From assembly GCF_001695855.1 (NCBI RefSeq), contig NZ_MBSS01000034.1:1-64000 (forward strand): a DNA stretch of 64,000 nt. The letters run 5' to 3'. Positions 1-9,714 of this stretch are shown here, in pieces. Position numbers and translations under genes: made by a program. Position 1 is the stretch's first letter. Each line of letters begins with the position of its first letter. The DNA comes from Ensifer sp. LC163 (GTDB lineage Bacteria; Pseudomonadota; Alphaproteobacteria; Rhizobiales; Rhizobiaceae). The notes under the pieces are model-generated. The model was not told the DNA's origin, did no database searches, and was given only the letters and a program-made list of their open reading frames with translations.

Positions 1-75
<75 letters not shown>

Positions 76-85
76 GATCAAACAA

Positions 86-118
86 AGCCCGCAGGACAGC
101 AATGTCCGCGGGCTTTTT
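86..118 (+). terminator. Rho-independent terminator after tRNA-fMet
   Basis: An inverted repeat (AGCCCGC plus AGGAC against GTCC plus GCGGGCT, one bulged base) is followed by a run of five T. It starts about 10 bases after the tRNA CCA end, so it most likely ends the tRNA (or whole rrn operon) transcript. Confidence 0.8.
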
Positions 119-286
119 GACGTTCTGGAGCCCAACACAAACGTCAGCAGACCATCGGTCCGAGCCATTGCGCGTACTGCCTGGCCCCAGCACGCAGACA
201 TCTCCCGCGTCCGGGCGACGAACAACGGCGAGAACCGCGCACCATCGACGAAGACGAAAAACGTCGTCGGATCGTGCAATTTGGCC

Positions 287-317
287 TTGCAGCTCTAGTC
301 GCTAGAGGTCGTAGCCT
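287..317 (+). promoter_or_regulatory. MerR-family (ZntR/CadR/PbrR-like) operator-promoter of the metal ATPase
   Basis: A TTGCAG -35 element at 287-292 and a TAGCCT-like -10 at 312-317 are 19 bases apart. The dyad CTCTAG-TCG-CTAGAG (293-307) lies between them. A lengthened 19-20 base spacer filled by a dyad is the hallmark of promoters activated by MerR-family metal sensors through DNA distortion. The arrangement resembles known zntA and cadA operators. No merR-type gene is present in the window, so the regulator must act from elsewhere. Confidence 0.68.
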
Positions 318-344
318 TGCGTCAAGATATGCAAGGAGCAGGTC

Positions 345-2645
345 ATGGCTGGCAATATTCGCGAAAACCGCTATCGGGTCGAGGGCATGGATTGTGCATC
401 CTGCGCCTCGAAGATCGACACCGCCGTTAGGCGCATGCCGGGCGTGGAAGATGTCTCGGTTTCCGTTGCCGCGGGTACGATGTCGGTCAGGCACGCCGAC
501 GACGGCGAGCTCGCGGTGAACATCGTCAGCAGGGTCGGAAAGCTCGGCTACCGGCTGCACCCGATCGCCGCCCACCAGAAGCCCGCAATCGCTGCCGGCC
601 ACACTTGCTCGGGCCATCACGATCATGACCATTCCCACGATCACGATCACGATCACGATCACGACGAGCATACGCATGAGCACGACCACGCTCATGAACA
701 TCAGCACAGCAACAATGCGGCTGGGTCGGCCTTGTCGCAGCAGCCGAGTTCGCATGCACACGATCATGGCCCGACGAACGGCCCCTGGTGGCGATCCGGC
801 AAGGGCCGGTTGACGATCGCCTGCGGCCTGGCGCTTGCCGCCGCCTACGGCCTTGGCCACCTGGTTCCGGCCACCGAGCCCTGGATCTTCACGCTCGCCA
901 TGCTGGTCGGCCTCTTGCCGATCGCCCGGCGGGCTTTCGCCGCGGCAGCCTCCGGCACGCCGTTTTCGATCGAAATGCTGATGACGATCGCCGCAGTGGG
1001 TGCCGTCTTCATCGGTGCGACGGAAGAAGCGGCGATGGTCGTGCTGCTGTTCCTTGTCGGTGAGTTGCTCGAAGGCGTTGCCGCCGGCAAGGCGCGGGCG
1101 AGCATCCAGTCGCTGACGGCGCTCGTGCCCAAGTCGGCCTATCTCGAGCGCGACGGCCGGGTCGATGAGGTCCCGGCCGAAAGCCTGGCGGTTGGCGCGG
1201 TCATTCTTGTTCGTCCCGGTGACCGCGTTCCCGCCGATGGCATCATCCTCTCCGGCGAAAGCGCCGTCGACGAGGCGCCTGTGACTGGCGAAAGCACCCC
1301 GGTGCACAAGGCAGTCGACGATCAACTCGTCGCCGGAACGGTCAATGGCGACGGAGCCTTGCGCGTACGCGTAACGGCCGCTGCCTCCGACAACACCATT
1401 GCCCGCATCGTGCGGCTCGTCGAGGAGGCGCAGGAGAGCAAGGCGCCGACCGAACGCTTCATCGATCGCTTCTCACGCTACTATACGCCGGGCGTCGTCG
1501 TCGTGGCCGCCCTGGTGGTGATCCTGCCGCCGCTTCTGGGCGGCGGCGCCTGGAGCGAATGGATCTACAAGGGACTGGCGATCCTGCTGATCGGTTGCCC
1601 CTGCGCGCTGGTGATCTCGACACCGGCGGCGATCGCCGCCAGCCTTTCTGCCGGCGCGCGCCGCGGCCTGCTCTTGAAGGGCGGCGCCGTGCTTGAAAAT
1701 GTCGGCAAGATCACCGCTGCAGCATTCGACAAAACCGGCACGCTGACCGAAGGCAAGCCGCGGGTCACCGATATCGTCGGCTTTGGACGCTCCGAGAACG
1801 TGGTGCTCGGTCTGGCCGCAGCCCTCGAGCAGGGATCGAGCCACCCGCTTGCGCGGGCGATCCTGCAACGCGCCGATGAGTTGAAGCTGCAGGTCCCGGG
1901 CATCGCGACGGTAAAGGCCATTGGCGGCAAGGGTCTTGAGGGGATTGTCGGCACCGCCGCCCTGTTCCTCGGCTCGCCGCAGGCGGCCAATGACCGCGTG
2001 CCGATGTCGCCGGAACAGAAGGCGCGCATCGCAGCGCTTAACGACGAGGGCAAGACGGTTTCGGTGCTGCTTTCTGACAATGAGGTCATCGGCGCCATTG
2101 CCATGCGCGATGAGCCGCGCCCGGATGCTGCGGCTGGCGTCAAGGCGCTGACCGGCGCCGGCATTCATGTCGTCATGTTGACCGGTGACAACCGCCGCAC
2201 GGCGGAAGCGATCGGCCGTCAGTTCGGCATGGAAGTGCGCGCCGAACTGCTGCCACAGGACAAGCAGCGCATCGTCGGCGAATTGAAGAAATCGGGCTTC
2301 AATGTCGCGAAGATCGGCGACGGCATCAACGATGCGCCGGCGCTGGCTGCGGCCGATGTCGGCATCGCCATGGGCGGCGGCACGGACGTGGCCCTGGAGA
2401 CAGCCGACGCGGCTGTGCTGCATGGTAGGGTCGCTGATGTCGCAGCAATGGTCCGCCTTTCCCGCTCTACCATGCGAAACATTTTCCAGAATATCACTAT
2501 TGCGCTTGGCTTGAAGGCGGTTTTCCTCGTCACCACCATTGCCGGGGTAACAGGGCTGTGGCCGGCCATTCTTGCCGATACTGGCGCCACGGTGCTCGTG
2601 ACCATGAACGCGCTACGCCTGTTGCGGCCGGTCAAAACGGCCTGA
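345..2645 (+). CDS. zntA: Heavy-metal P1B-type ATPase (Zn/Cd/Pb exporter)
   Basis: A 766-residue inner-membrane ATPase expected to export Zn(II), Cd(II) and Pb(II). An N-terminal HMA domain carries GMDCASC (Cys17, Cys20), followed by a His/Asp-rich linker at about residues 86-145. The actuator TGES motif, the membrane CPC motif (about 418), DKTGTLT phosphorylation site (about 462), SSHPLA and GDGINDAP (about 658) are all present. The last helix holds DTGATVLVT with Asp745, equivalent to the aspartate that defines zinc-type ZntA pumps, so a copper pump is unlikely. The start ATG has AAGGAG at 334-339. It stands alone between a MerR-type promoter and a strong terminator. Confidence 0.95.
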   Translation: MAGNIRENRYRVEGMDCASCASKIDTAVRRMPGVEDVSVSVAAGTMSVRHADDGELAVNIVSRVGKLGYRLHPIAAHQKPAIAAGHTCSGHHDHDHSHDHDHDHDHDEHTHEHDHAHEHQHSNNAAGSALSQQPSSHAHDHGPTNGPWWRSGKGRLTIACGLALAAAYGLGHLVPATEPWIFTLAMLVGLLPIARRAFAAAASGTPFSIEMLMTIAAVGAVFIGATEEAAMVVLLFLVGELLEGVAAGKARASIQSLTALVPKSAYLERDGRVDEVPAESLAVGAVILVRPGDRVPADGIILSGESAVDEAPVTGESTPVHKAVDDQLVAGTVNGDGALRVRVTAAASDNTIARIVRLVEEAQESKAPTERFIDRFSRYYTPGVVVVAALVVILPPLLGGGAWSEWIYKGLAILLIGCPCALVISTPAAIAASLSAGARRGLLLKGGAVLENVGKITAAAFDKTGTLTEGKPRVTDIVGFGRSENVVLGLAAALEQGSSHPLARAILQRADELKLQVPGIATVKAIGGKGLEGIVGTAALFLGSPQAANDRVPMSPEQKARIAALNDEGKTVSVLLSDNEVIGAIAMRDEPRPDAAAGVKALTGAGIHVVMLTGDNRRTAEAIGRQFGMEVRAELLPQDKQRIVGELKKSGFNVAKIGDGINDAPALAAADVGIAMGGGTDVALETADAAVLHGRVADVAAMVRLSRSTMRNIFQNITIALGLKAVFLVTTIAGVTGLWPAILADTGATVLVTMNALRLLRPVKTA
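636..665 (+). repeat. Tandem CACGAT hexamer inside zntA
   Basis: Four perfect CACGAT units plus one CACGAC unit run head to tail and encode alternating His-Asp pairs in the metal-binding linker of the ATPase. Each unit is in frame, so copy-number change would lengthen or shorten the His-Asp tract without a frameshift. Confidence 0.85.
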
Positions 2646-2663
2646 AGCAAACGCATAAAACGG

Positions 2664-2694
2664 AACCGGCGGCATCGAATGCCGCCGGTTTTTT
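2664..2694 (+). terminator. Rho-independent terminator of zntA
   Basis: A perfect ten-base stem (ACCGGCGGCA/TGCCGCCGGT) around a four-base loop is followed by six T, 19 bases after the zntA stop codon. Confidence 0.9.
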
Positions 2695-2814
2695 GTTGCG
2701 ATCACGGCCGATCTGCCTGTGTATATTCACGCTGGACTCTCATCAGCGATCCGGTGAGAGTATAAGGAGATCTCGATTGAGGGCTTCCGCGCCGGGAAAT
2801 CGATGATAAACTTA

Positions 2815-2826
2815 TACCAAATGGTA
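2815..2826 (+). promoter_or_regulatory. Candidate operator upstream of the nucleoside transporter operon
   Basis: TACCA and TGGTA form an inverted repeat with a two-base spacer in an AT-rich patch 69 bases upstream of the ABC ATPase start. The size and position suit a GntR- or LacI-type repressor site, but nothing visible identifies the regulator. The call rests only on symmetry and location. Confidence 0.35.
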
Positions 2827-2894
2827 AAAAAATCGCCGGCACGGTTTCTGGGAAGAAGACCGAAGCGGGCCAGTTTGGGGATCGCAAGGCCAAT

Positions 2895-4430
2895 ATGGAC
2901 AGTATTGCCATCGAACTGCGTGGGATCGACAAGAGCTTCGGTCCTGTTCACGCCAACAAGAACATCAATCTGAAAGTCCGCAAGGGTACGATCCACGGCG
3001 TCATCGGTGAAAACGGTGCGGGAAAATCGACCCTGATGTCGATCCTCTACGGCTTCTACCAGGCCGACAGCGGCGAAATCCACGTGGATGGCAAGCACAT
3101 CTCGATCCGGGATCCCAATGCAGCGATCGCCGCCGGCATCGGGATGGTGCACCAGCACTTCATGCTGGTCGAGAACTTCACCGTTCTCGAAAATGTCATG
3201 CTCGGCGCGGAGGAAAACCAGATCCTCAACAAGGGCATTGCCAAGGCACGCGTCGAGCTGAAGCGGCTGGAGCGCGAATACGCGCTCGAGGTCAATCCCG
3301 ACGCCGTGATCGAGGAACTGCCGGTCGGTCTGCAGCAGCGCGTCGAGATCCTCAAGGCGCTCTATCGCCGTGCCGATATCCTGATTCTCGACGAGCCCAC
3401 CGGCGTGTTGACGCCGGCCGAGGCCGATCATCTCTTCCGCGTTCTCGAGCAATTGAAGAGCCAGGGCAAGACCATCATTCTCATCACCCATAAGCTGCGG
3501 GAAATCATGGCGATCACCGACGAGGTTTCGGTGATGCGGCGCGGCGAGATGGTGGCGACGCGCACGACGGCAGAAACCTCTGTCGAGGAACTCGCCGAAC
3601 TGATGGTTGGTCGCCGTGTGCTGCTGCGCGTCGAAAAAGGCGAGGCGAAGCCCGGGGACGTCAGGCTTTCGGTCGACGGTCTGACTGTCAAGGACAGCCG
3701 CGGCGTCACCATGGTCGACAATGTTTCGTTCAACCTGCGCGCCGGCGAGATCGTCGGCATTGCCGGCGTCGCCGGCAATGGCCAGTCGGAGCTGCTGGAG
3801 GCGATCTCCGGCATCCGCCGCGCGGTCTCGGGCAACGTCTCGCTCAACGGCAAGGCGATCGACGTCACCGGCCATGTCGACCCCAAGGCGTTGCGCGATC
3901 GCGGCCTCGCTCACGTGCCGGAAGACCGGCATCACGTCGGGCTCGTGCTGAAGTTCGAGGAATGTGAAAATGCCATCCTCGGCTATCATCATGACAAGCG
4001 TTACCTCAACGGTGTGTTCCTGAATGTCGATGCCATCCGTAGGGATGCCGAGCAGCGGATTGCCGAATACGACATCCGCCCGCCGAATGCCCGGTTGAAG
4101 ACCGCGAATTTCTCCGGTGGCAATCAGCAGAAGATCGTTCTCGCCCGTGAGATGGAGCGTGGACCGGATGTGCTGATTATCGGCCAGCCAACCCGCGGCG
4201 TCGATGTTGGCGCCATCGAATTCATCCACAAACGGATTATCGAGATGCGCGATCAGGGCAAGGCTGTCCTGCTTGTTTCCGTCGAACTCGATGAAATCCG
4301 CGCCCTGTCGGACCGTATCCTCGTCATGTTTGCCGGCCGTGTCGTCGGCGAGCGCGATCCCGACGCGACCGAGGGCGAGCTGGGCCTGTTGATGGCCGGC
4401 GTCGAAGGCCGCAAGGAGGCCGCAGAATGA
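2895..4430 (+). CDS. ABC transporter ATP-binding protein, nucleoside (NupA/YufO-like) uptake
   Basis: A 511-residue protein with two fused nucleotide-binding domains, as in the RbsA/MglA/YufO class. The first half has Walker A GENGAGKST (about 38-46), LPVGLQQRVEIL in place of a canonical signature, and Walker B LILDEPT. The second half has the degenerate P-loop GVAGNGQSEL, a good FSGGNQQK signature, and IIGQPTRG with Gln in place of the catalytic Glu; this asymmetry is usual for the class. The ATPase would power the two permeases encoded immediately downstream (4-base overlap with the first). Linkage to cdd, a phosphorylase and deoA points to nucleosides rather than sugars. No BMP-family binding protein is adjacent. 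Confidence 0.9.
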   Translation: MDSIAIELRGIDKSFGPVHANKNINLKVRKGTIHGVIGENGAGKSTLMSILYGFYQADSGEIHVDGKHISIRDPNAAIAAGIGMVHQHFMLVENFTVLENVMLGAEENQILNKGIAKARVELKRLEREYALEVNPDAVIEELPVGLQQRVEILKALYRRADILILDEPTGVLTPAEADHLFRVLEQLKSQGKTIILITHKLREIMAITDEVSVMRRGEMVATRTTAETSVEELAELMVGRRVLLRVEKGEAKPGDVRLSVDGLTVKDSRGVTMVDNVSFNLRAGEIVGIAGVAGNGQSELLEAISGIRRAVSGNVSLNGKAIDVTGHVDPKALRDRGLAHVPEDRHHVGLVLKFEECENAILGYHHDKRYLNGVFLNVDAIRRDAEQRIAEYDIRPPNARLKTANFSGGNQQKIVLAREMERGPDVLIIGQPTRGVDVGAIEFIHKRIIEMRDQGKAVLLVSVELDEIRALSDRILVMFAGRVVGERDPDATEGELGLLMAGVEGRKEAAE

Positions 4431-5560
4431 GCAATCCCTATGCAAAGCTTCCGGCTTGGGTCGAATACGGCCTCGTCCCGCTGATCAATCTCGCCGTCGC
4501 GTTTCTCGTTGCCGGCCTCGTGGTTCTGCTCGTCGGCGAAAACCCGTTCGAGGCGGCCTATCACCTGATCAACGGTGCCTTCGGTCGCGGCGAATATATC
4601 GGCTTCACGCTCTACTATGCCACCACCTTCATCTTCACCGGGCTTGCGGTCGCAGTCGCGTTCCATGCCGGGCTTTTCAACATCGGCGGCGAGGGCCAGG
4701 CCTATGTCGGTGGCATCGGGGTCGCGCTCGCGTGTCTCTGGCTTGACCAGACGATGCCGTGGTTCGTCGTCTTCCCGCTGGCGATCATCGGTTCGGCCGC
4801 CTTCGGCGCGGCCTGGGCGTTCCTACCCGGCTGGCTGCAGGCCAAGCGCGGCAGCCACATCGTCATCACCACCATCATGTTCAACTTCATCGCGTCGAGC
4901 TTGATGGTCTATCTCTTGACCCGGGTGCTGAAGCCGCTCGGCTCGATGTCGCCGCAGACGCGCACCTTCGCCGAGGGCGGTCAGCTGCCGAAACTCGATT
5001 GGCTGCTGGCGATCTTCGGGCTCGATATCGGAACGGCGCCGTTCAACGTTTCGTTCCTGCTGGCGCTCGTTGCGGCCCTCGGCGTCTGGCTCCTGATCTG
5101 GCGCACCAAGCTCGGCTATGAGATGCGCACCATGGGCCACAGCCCGTCGGCCGCCCGTTACGCCGGCATGAGCGAGAGCCGCATTACCGTCATCACCATG
5201 ATGATCTCAGGCGCGCTCGCCGGCATGATGGCGCTCAACCCGATCATGGGCGAGCAGGGCCGAATGCAGCTCGATTTCGTCCAGGGTGCGGGCTTTGTCG
5301 GCATCGCCGTCGCCCTCATGGGCCGCTCGCATCCGGCAGGCATCATCCCGGCCGCCGTTCTCTTCGGCGTGCTCTACCAGGGCGGCGCGGAAATCTCGTT
5401 CGAAATGCCGTCGATCTCGCGCGACATGATCGTCATCATCCAGGGCCTTGTCATTCTGTTTGCGGGCGCGCTTGAAAACATGTTCCGGCCGGCGATCACC
5501 CGGTTGTTTTCCACCTCCAGCCGGCGCGCCGCGGTCGTTGCCCAGACCAAGGGAGCCTGA
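4427..5560 (+). CDS. ABC transporter permease, nucleoside type (first subunit)
   Basis: A 377-residue polytopic membrane protein of the branched-chain-type permease family (BPD_transp_2, YufP-like). Hydrophobic helices cover most of the chain, and the central GLFNIGGEGQ motif is typical of simple-sugar/nucleoside permeases. The ATG overlaps the ATPase stop as ATGA, which implies translational coupling. The next permease begins three bases after its stop, so the two probably form the heterodimeric channel of one importer. Confidence 0.9.
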   Translation: MSNPYAKLPAWVEYGLVPLINLAVAFLVAGLVVLLVGENPFEAAYHLINGAFGRGEYIGFTLYYATTFIFTGLAVAVAFHAGLFNIGGEGQAYVGGIGVALACLWLDQTMPWFVVFPLAIIGSAAFGAAWAFLPGWLQAKRGSHIVITTIMFNFIASSLMVYLLTRVLKPLGSMSPQTRTFAEGGQLPKLDWLLAIFGLDIGTAPFNVSFLLALVAALGVWLLIWRTKLGYEMRTMGHSPSAARYAGMSESRITVITMMISGALAGMMALNPIMGEQGRMQLDFVQGAGFVGIAVALMGRSHPAGIIPAAVLFGVLYQGGAEISFEMPSISRDMIVIIQGLVILFAGALENMFRPAITRLFSTSSRRAAVVAQTKGA

Positions 5561-5563
5561 GCC

Positions 5564-6535
5564 ATGGATTTCTTCCACGTTATCGTAGTGCTCCTCGAGT
5601 CCACCATCCGCGTCTCCGTCCCGCTGATTTTCGCAGCCCTTGCCGGGCTTTTCACCGAGCGTGCCGGCATCTTCGATATCGGCCTTGAAGGAAAAATGCT
5701 CGGCGCGGCCTTTGCGGCCGGCGCGGTCGCGGCAATCACCCAGTCCGTTTGGCTCGGATTGCTCGCCGCCATCCTGATCTCGATTGCCCTGTCGCTGGTC
5801 CACGGCTACGCTTCCATCACTCAGCGCGGCAACCAGATCGTCTCCGGCGTTGCCATCAACTTCATCGTTGCGGGTTCCACGGTCATCCTCGGCGAGGCCT
5901 GGTTCCGTCAGGGCGGGCGTACGCCGGCACTGGCCGAAGGCGCACGGTTCCAGACGATCAATTTCCCCTTCGCGGACGCCATTCGCGATGTTCCCTTCAT
6001 CGGGCCAATCTATGCCGATCTGCTCTCCGGGCATTTCATCCTGACCTATGTAGCCTTTGCCATGGTGCCGCTCAGCTGGTGGATCCTCTATCGAACCCGC
6101 TTCGGCCTGCGGCTGCGTGCGGTCGGGGAGAACCCGGGTGCCGTCGACACGGCAGGCATTTCGGTGATCTGGATGCGGTATCGCGCCGTCATCTGCTGCG
6201 GCATCCTGTGTGGCTTTGCCGGCGCCTATCTGTCGCTGGCGATGACCGCCGGCTTCGTCAAGGGCATGACGGCGGGCAAGGGCTACATCGCGCTCGCCGC
6301 ACTGATCTTTGCCAAATGGCGGCCGTTCAACATCATGCTTGCCTGCCTGCTCTTCGGCTTCCTCGATGCGTTCGCGATCCGTCTGCAGGGCAATCCCCTG
6401 CCGTTGATCGGCCAGGTGCCCGTGCAGCTGATGCAGGCATTGCCCTATATTCTCACCGTCATCTTGCTTGCCGGCTTCATCGGCAAGGCCATCCCGCCGA
6501 AAGCCGGCGGCGTCCCCTATGTGAAGGAGCGGTAA
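5564..6535 (+). CDS. ABC transporter permease, nucleoside type (second subunit)
   Basis: A 323-residue polytopic membrane protein with the paired motif GIFDIGLEGKML near residue 40, typical of YufQ-like permeases that partner YufP-like ones. Its context between the first permease and cytidine deaminase supports nucleoside import. Spacing is three bases to the upstream gene and four to cdd, consistent with a single operon. Confidence 0.9.
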   Translation: MDFFHVIVVLLESTIRVSVPLIFAALAGLFTERAGIFDIGLEGKMLGAAFAAGAVAAITQSVWLGLLAAILISIALSLVHGYASITQRGNQIVSGVAINFIVAGSTVILGEAWFRQGGRTPALAEGARFQTINFPFADAIRDVPFIGPIYADLLSGHFILTYVAFAMVPLSWWILYRTRFGLRLRAVGENPGAVDTAGISVIWMRYRAVICCGILCGFAGAYLSLAMTAGFVKGMTAGKGYIALAALIFAKWRPFNIMLACLLFGFLDAFAIRLQGNPLPLIGQVPVQLMQALPYILTVILLAGFIGKAIPPKAGGVPYVKER

Positions 6536-6539
6536 GACC

Positions 6540-6928
6540 ATGGAAAACGAGCTCTTCGAAGCCGCACGCGAGGCGATGGCCAAGGCGCACGCGCCCTATT
6601 CGAAGTTTCCGGTGGGTGCCGCCATCCGCGCGGAGGATGGCAAGATCTACACCGGGGCGAACATCGAAAACCTGTCCTTCCCGGAGGGGTGGTGCGCCGA
6701 AACCACGGCGATCAGCCATATGGTCATGGCAGGTCAGCGCAAGATCATGGAAGTTGCCGTTATCGCCGAGAAGCTGGCGCTCTGCCCTCCTTGCGGCGGG
6801 TGCCGGCAACGGCTGGCGGAATTCTCCGGCGCCAGCACGCGCATCTTTCTCTGCGACGAGACGGGCGTGAAGAAGACGCTCGCTCTGTCGGATCTGCTGC
6901 CGCACAGCTTCGAGACCGAGATACTCGG

Positions 6929-6932
<4 letters not shown>
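6540..6932 (+). CDS. cdd: Cytidine deaminase
   Basis: A 130-residue enzyme that converts (deoxy)cytidine to (deoxy)uridine in pyrimidine salvage. The zinc site is visible: Cys52-Ala-Glu54 (ligand and proton shuttle) and the CPPCGGC segment with Cys85 and Cys88. Length and three-cysteine site match the homotetrameric short class rather than the E. coli dimer. It sits in the transporter/phosphorylase operon, and its stop codon overlaps the next start as ATGA. Confidence 0.95.
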
Positions 6933-7735
<803 letters not shown>

Positions 7736-7737
7736 CC

Positions 7738-9048
7738 ATGCTTCCCCAGGAGATTATCCGCCGCAAGAGAAACGGCGAGCGCCTCGAAGCGGCGGACATC
7801 GCGGGCTTCGTCCGCGGTCTTTCCGACGGTTCGATCTCGGAGGGCCAGGTTGCCGCCTTCGCCATGGCCATCTGGTTTTCGGGCATGAGCCGCGACGAGA
7901 CGGTGGCCCTGACGTTGGCCATGCGCGATTCCGGTAATACGCTCGATTGGAGCAGCATCGGCCGCCCCATTGTCGACAAGCATTCGACCGGTGGCGTCGG
8001 CGACAACGTCTCGCTGATGCTCGCTCCGATCGTTGCTGCGTGCGGCTTGGCCGTGCCGATGATCTCCGGACGCGGACTCGGACACACGGGCGGCACGCTC
8101 GACAAGCTCGAATCGATACCCGGCTATGATATCCAGCCGTCGGCCTCACAGTTCCGAAAGACGGTCGACGAGGTCGGCTGCGCCATCATCGGCCAGACCG
8201 CCAACCTGGCGCCCGCCGACAAACGGCTCTACGCCATCCGTGATGTGACCGCGACCGTCGATTCGGTTCCGCTGATTACGGCGTCCATCCTCTCCAAGAA
8301 GCTTGCCGCCGGGCTGCAGTCGCTGGTGCTCGACGTCAAGCTCGGCAATGGCTCGTTCATGAACGATGCCGGCGAAGCCGAGGTCCTCGCCCGCTCGCTG
8401 GTCGACGTCGCCAATGGTGCCGGTGTGCGCACGTCGGCATTGCTGACGGATATGAATGAACCTCTGGCCGATGCGGCTGGAAATGCGCTTGAGATCTGGA
8501 ACTGCGTTGCCTTTCTCAAGGGCGAGAAGAGCGGCACCCGCCTTGAAACCGTGGTGATGGCCTTCGCCGCGGAAATGCTCGCCGCCGCCGGCGTGGCAGT
8601 TGATCCGGTCGCCGGCGAGGCATTGGCTCGCACGGCGCTTGAAAACGGTGCGGCACTCGAGCGTTTCGCCAGGATGGTCCACGCGCTCGGCGGCCCCGGC
8701 GATTTCGTCGATCGTCCCGGACACTACCTCGTGCCTGCCCCGGTTATCCTGCCGGTGGAATCCGACAGGGATGGCTATTTGCACGCCTGCCAGACCCGTG
8801 AGCTCGGCATGGCGGTGATCGCCTTGGGCGGCGGGCGGACGCACCCGAATGACACGATCGACCACCGCGTTGGGTTCGCCGAACTGAAACCGTTGGGAAC
8901 GCGGATTGTCAAAGGCGAGCCGATCGCTTTCGTTCATGCCGCGCAAGAGAATGCGGCCGAACGGGCGCGCCAAGCGATCCAGGCGCTCTACACGATCGCC
9001 GACGTCGAGCCGGAGGTGCGCTCGCCGATCCTTTCAAGGGTCATCTGA
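7738..9048 (+). CDS. deoA: Thymidine phosphorylase
   Basis: A 436-residue pyrimidine nucleoside phosphorylase acting on thymidine and deoxyuridine. The family signature SGRGLGHTGGTLDKLE is at about residue 110, preceded by the phosphate-binding KHSTGGVGD motif. Two starts are possible: GTG at 7732, overlapping the upstream stop as GTGA, or ATG at 7738; the ATG is chosen. It is the last plus-strand gene of the salvage operon and overlaps the convergent aspartic protease gene by 8 bases at the stop ends. Confidence 0.94.
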   Translation: MLPQEIIRRKRNGERLEAADIAGFVRGLSDGSISEGQVAAFAMAIWFSGMSRDETVALTLAMRDSGNTLDWSSIGRPIVDKHSTGGVGDNVSLMLAPIVAACGLAVPMISGRGLGHTGGTLDKLESIPGYDIQPSASQFRKTVDEVGCAIIGQTANLAPADKRLYAIRDVTATVDSVPLITASILSKKLAAGLQSLVLDVKLGNGSFMNDAGEAEVLARSLVDVANGAGVRTSALLTDMNEPLADAAGNALEIWNCVAFLKGEKSGTRLETVVMAFAAEMLAAAGVAVDPVAGEALARTALENGAALERFARMVHALGGPGDFVDRPGHYLVPAPVILPVESDRDGYLHACQTRELGMAVIALGGGRTHPNDTIDHRVGFAELKPLGTRIVKGEPIAFVHAAQENAAERARQAIQALYTIADVEPEVRSPILSRVI

Positions 9049-9571
9049 CCAGGTGCAGCGCACCGTCTTCGACGCGGTAGGACGATAGACGGCTGAGGAA
9101 GCTCATGCCGACGAGCATGCCGGAAAGCGCCTTGTCGGGTAGCACCAGGGCGTCGACATCGTGCAGCGATATGCCGCCGATTTCGACCCTCGTCAGTTTG
9201 GCCGGGGCTGCATCGACATCGCCATTGGCTGTTCGAACCCGTGCATTGAAAGTGAGCGCTCCGGCCGACAGGCCGAGCCTGCGTGCGGTCGAGACATTGA
9301 TCGCGATGGTGCTGGCACCGGTATCGACCAGACCACGTTCGATCCGGCCATTGATGCGGAAGGTTCCGAAGAAATGGCCCGAGCGGTCGGCTTCGAGTAC
9401 CATCCCTTTTGCCGAAGCGTATTTTGCCGTCGTTGTCGGAACGGCGCTGTTTGCTCCCGTTTTGCTGGCGGCGGCAGTTTCAGGCCGCGACAGATAGGAA
9501 CTCGCGAGGTCAGCAACGACCAGGGCCGCAACCGCGATACCGCCGGCAAATGTCAGCATACGTACGAACAT
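9041..9571 (-). CDS. Membrane-anchored retropepsin-like aspartic protease
   Basis: A 176-residue protein with one N-terminal hydrophobic helix (about residues 5-20) and a periplasmic domain carrying the single catalytic motif VDTGASTIAIN, then a family-like LVGMSFLSRL near the C-terminus. This matches the clan AA proteases of TIGR02281 type, which act as homodimers. The frame stays open to a TTG at 9652, but that start lies at the upp terminator, so the ATG at 9571 is preferred. Its substrate is unknown. Its position between convergent salvage operons gives no functional clue. Confidence 0.82.
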   Translation of the reverse strand: MFVRMLTFAGGIAVAALVVADLASSYLSRPETAAASKTGANSAVPTTTAKYASAKGMVLEADRSGHFFGTFRINGRIERGLVDTGASTIAINVSTARRLGLSAGALTFNARVRTANGDVDAAPAKLTRVEIGGISLHDVDALVLPDKALSGMLVGMSFLSRLSSYRVEDGALHLVR

Positions 9572-9650
9572 GGCCTGATCTTCCGTGCTTGGGGCCGCAA
9601 AAATGCGTGCCGACAAAGCCCAGTAGAGCAGGGGATGGATAATGCGGTAC

Positions 9651-9678
9651 AAAAAAACCGCCGGTTTTCCGGCGGTTT
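9651..9678 (-). terminator. Rho-independent terminator of upp
   Basis: Read on the minus strand, ACCGCCGG and CCGGCGGT pair around a four-base loop and are followed by a U-tract (the A-run at 9651-9657). It lies just past the upp stop at 9715. Confidence 0.88.
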
Positions 9679-9714
9679 CCAGTCAATTTTGCGCTCTGGT
9701 TAAGAAACGGAAAA

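Noticed and set aside
636-665. CRISPR-like tandem repeat
   Set aside because: Only six-base units inside a coding His-Asp tract; there are no spacers, and no CRISPR array or cas gene was seen anywhere in the window.
144-1325. 393-codon minus-strand frame over the start of zntA
   Set aside because: The Val/Met/Ile-rich stretch is only the complement of the zntA His-Asp codons; no start-site support.
2727-4445. 572-codon open frame on the minus strand
   Set aside because: Antisense to the nucleoside ABC ATPase; no recognisable domain and an unrealistic composition.
9572-9652. Extended start (TTG at 9652) for the aspartic protease
   Set aside because: It begins at the upp terminator and uses a rare codon without SD; the ATG at 9571 keeps the membrane helix and protease domain.
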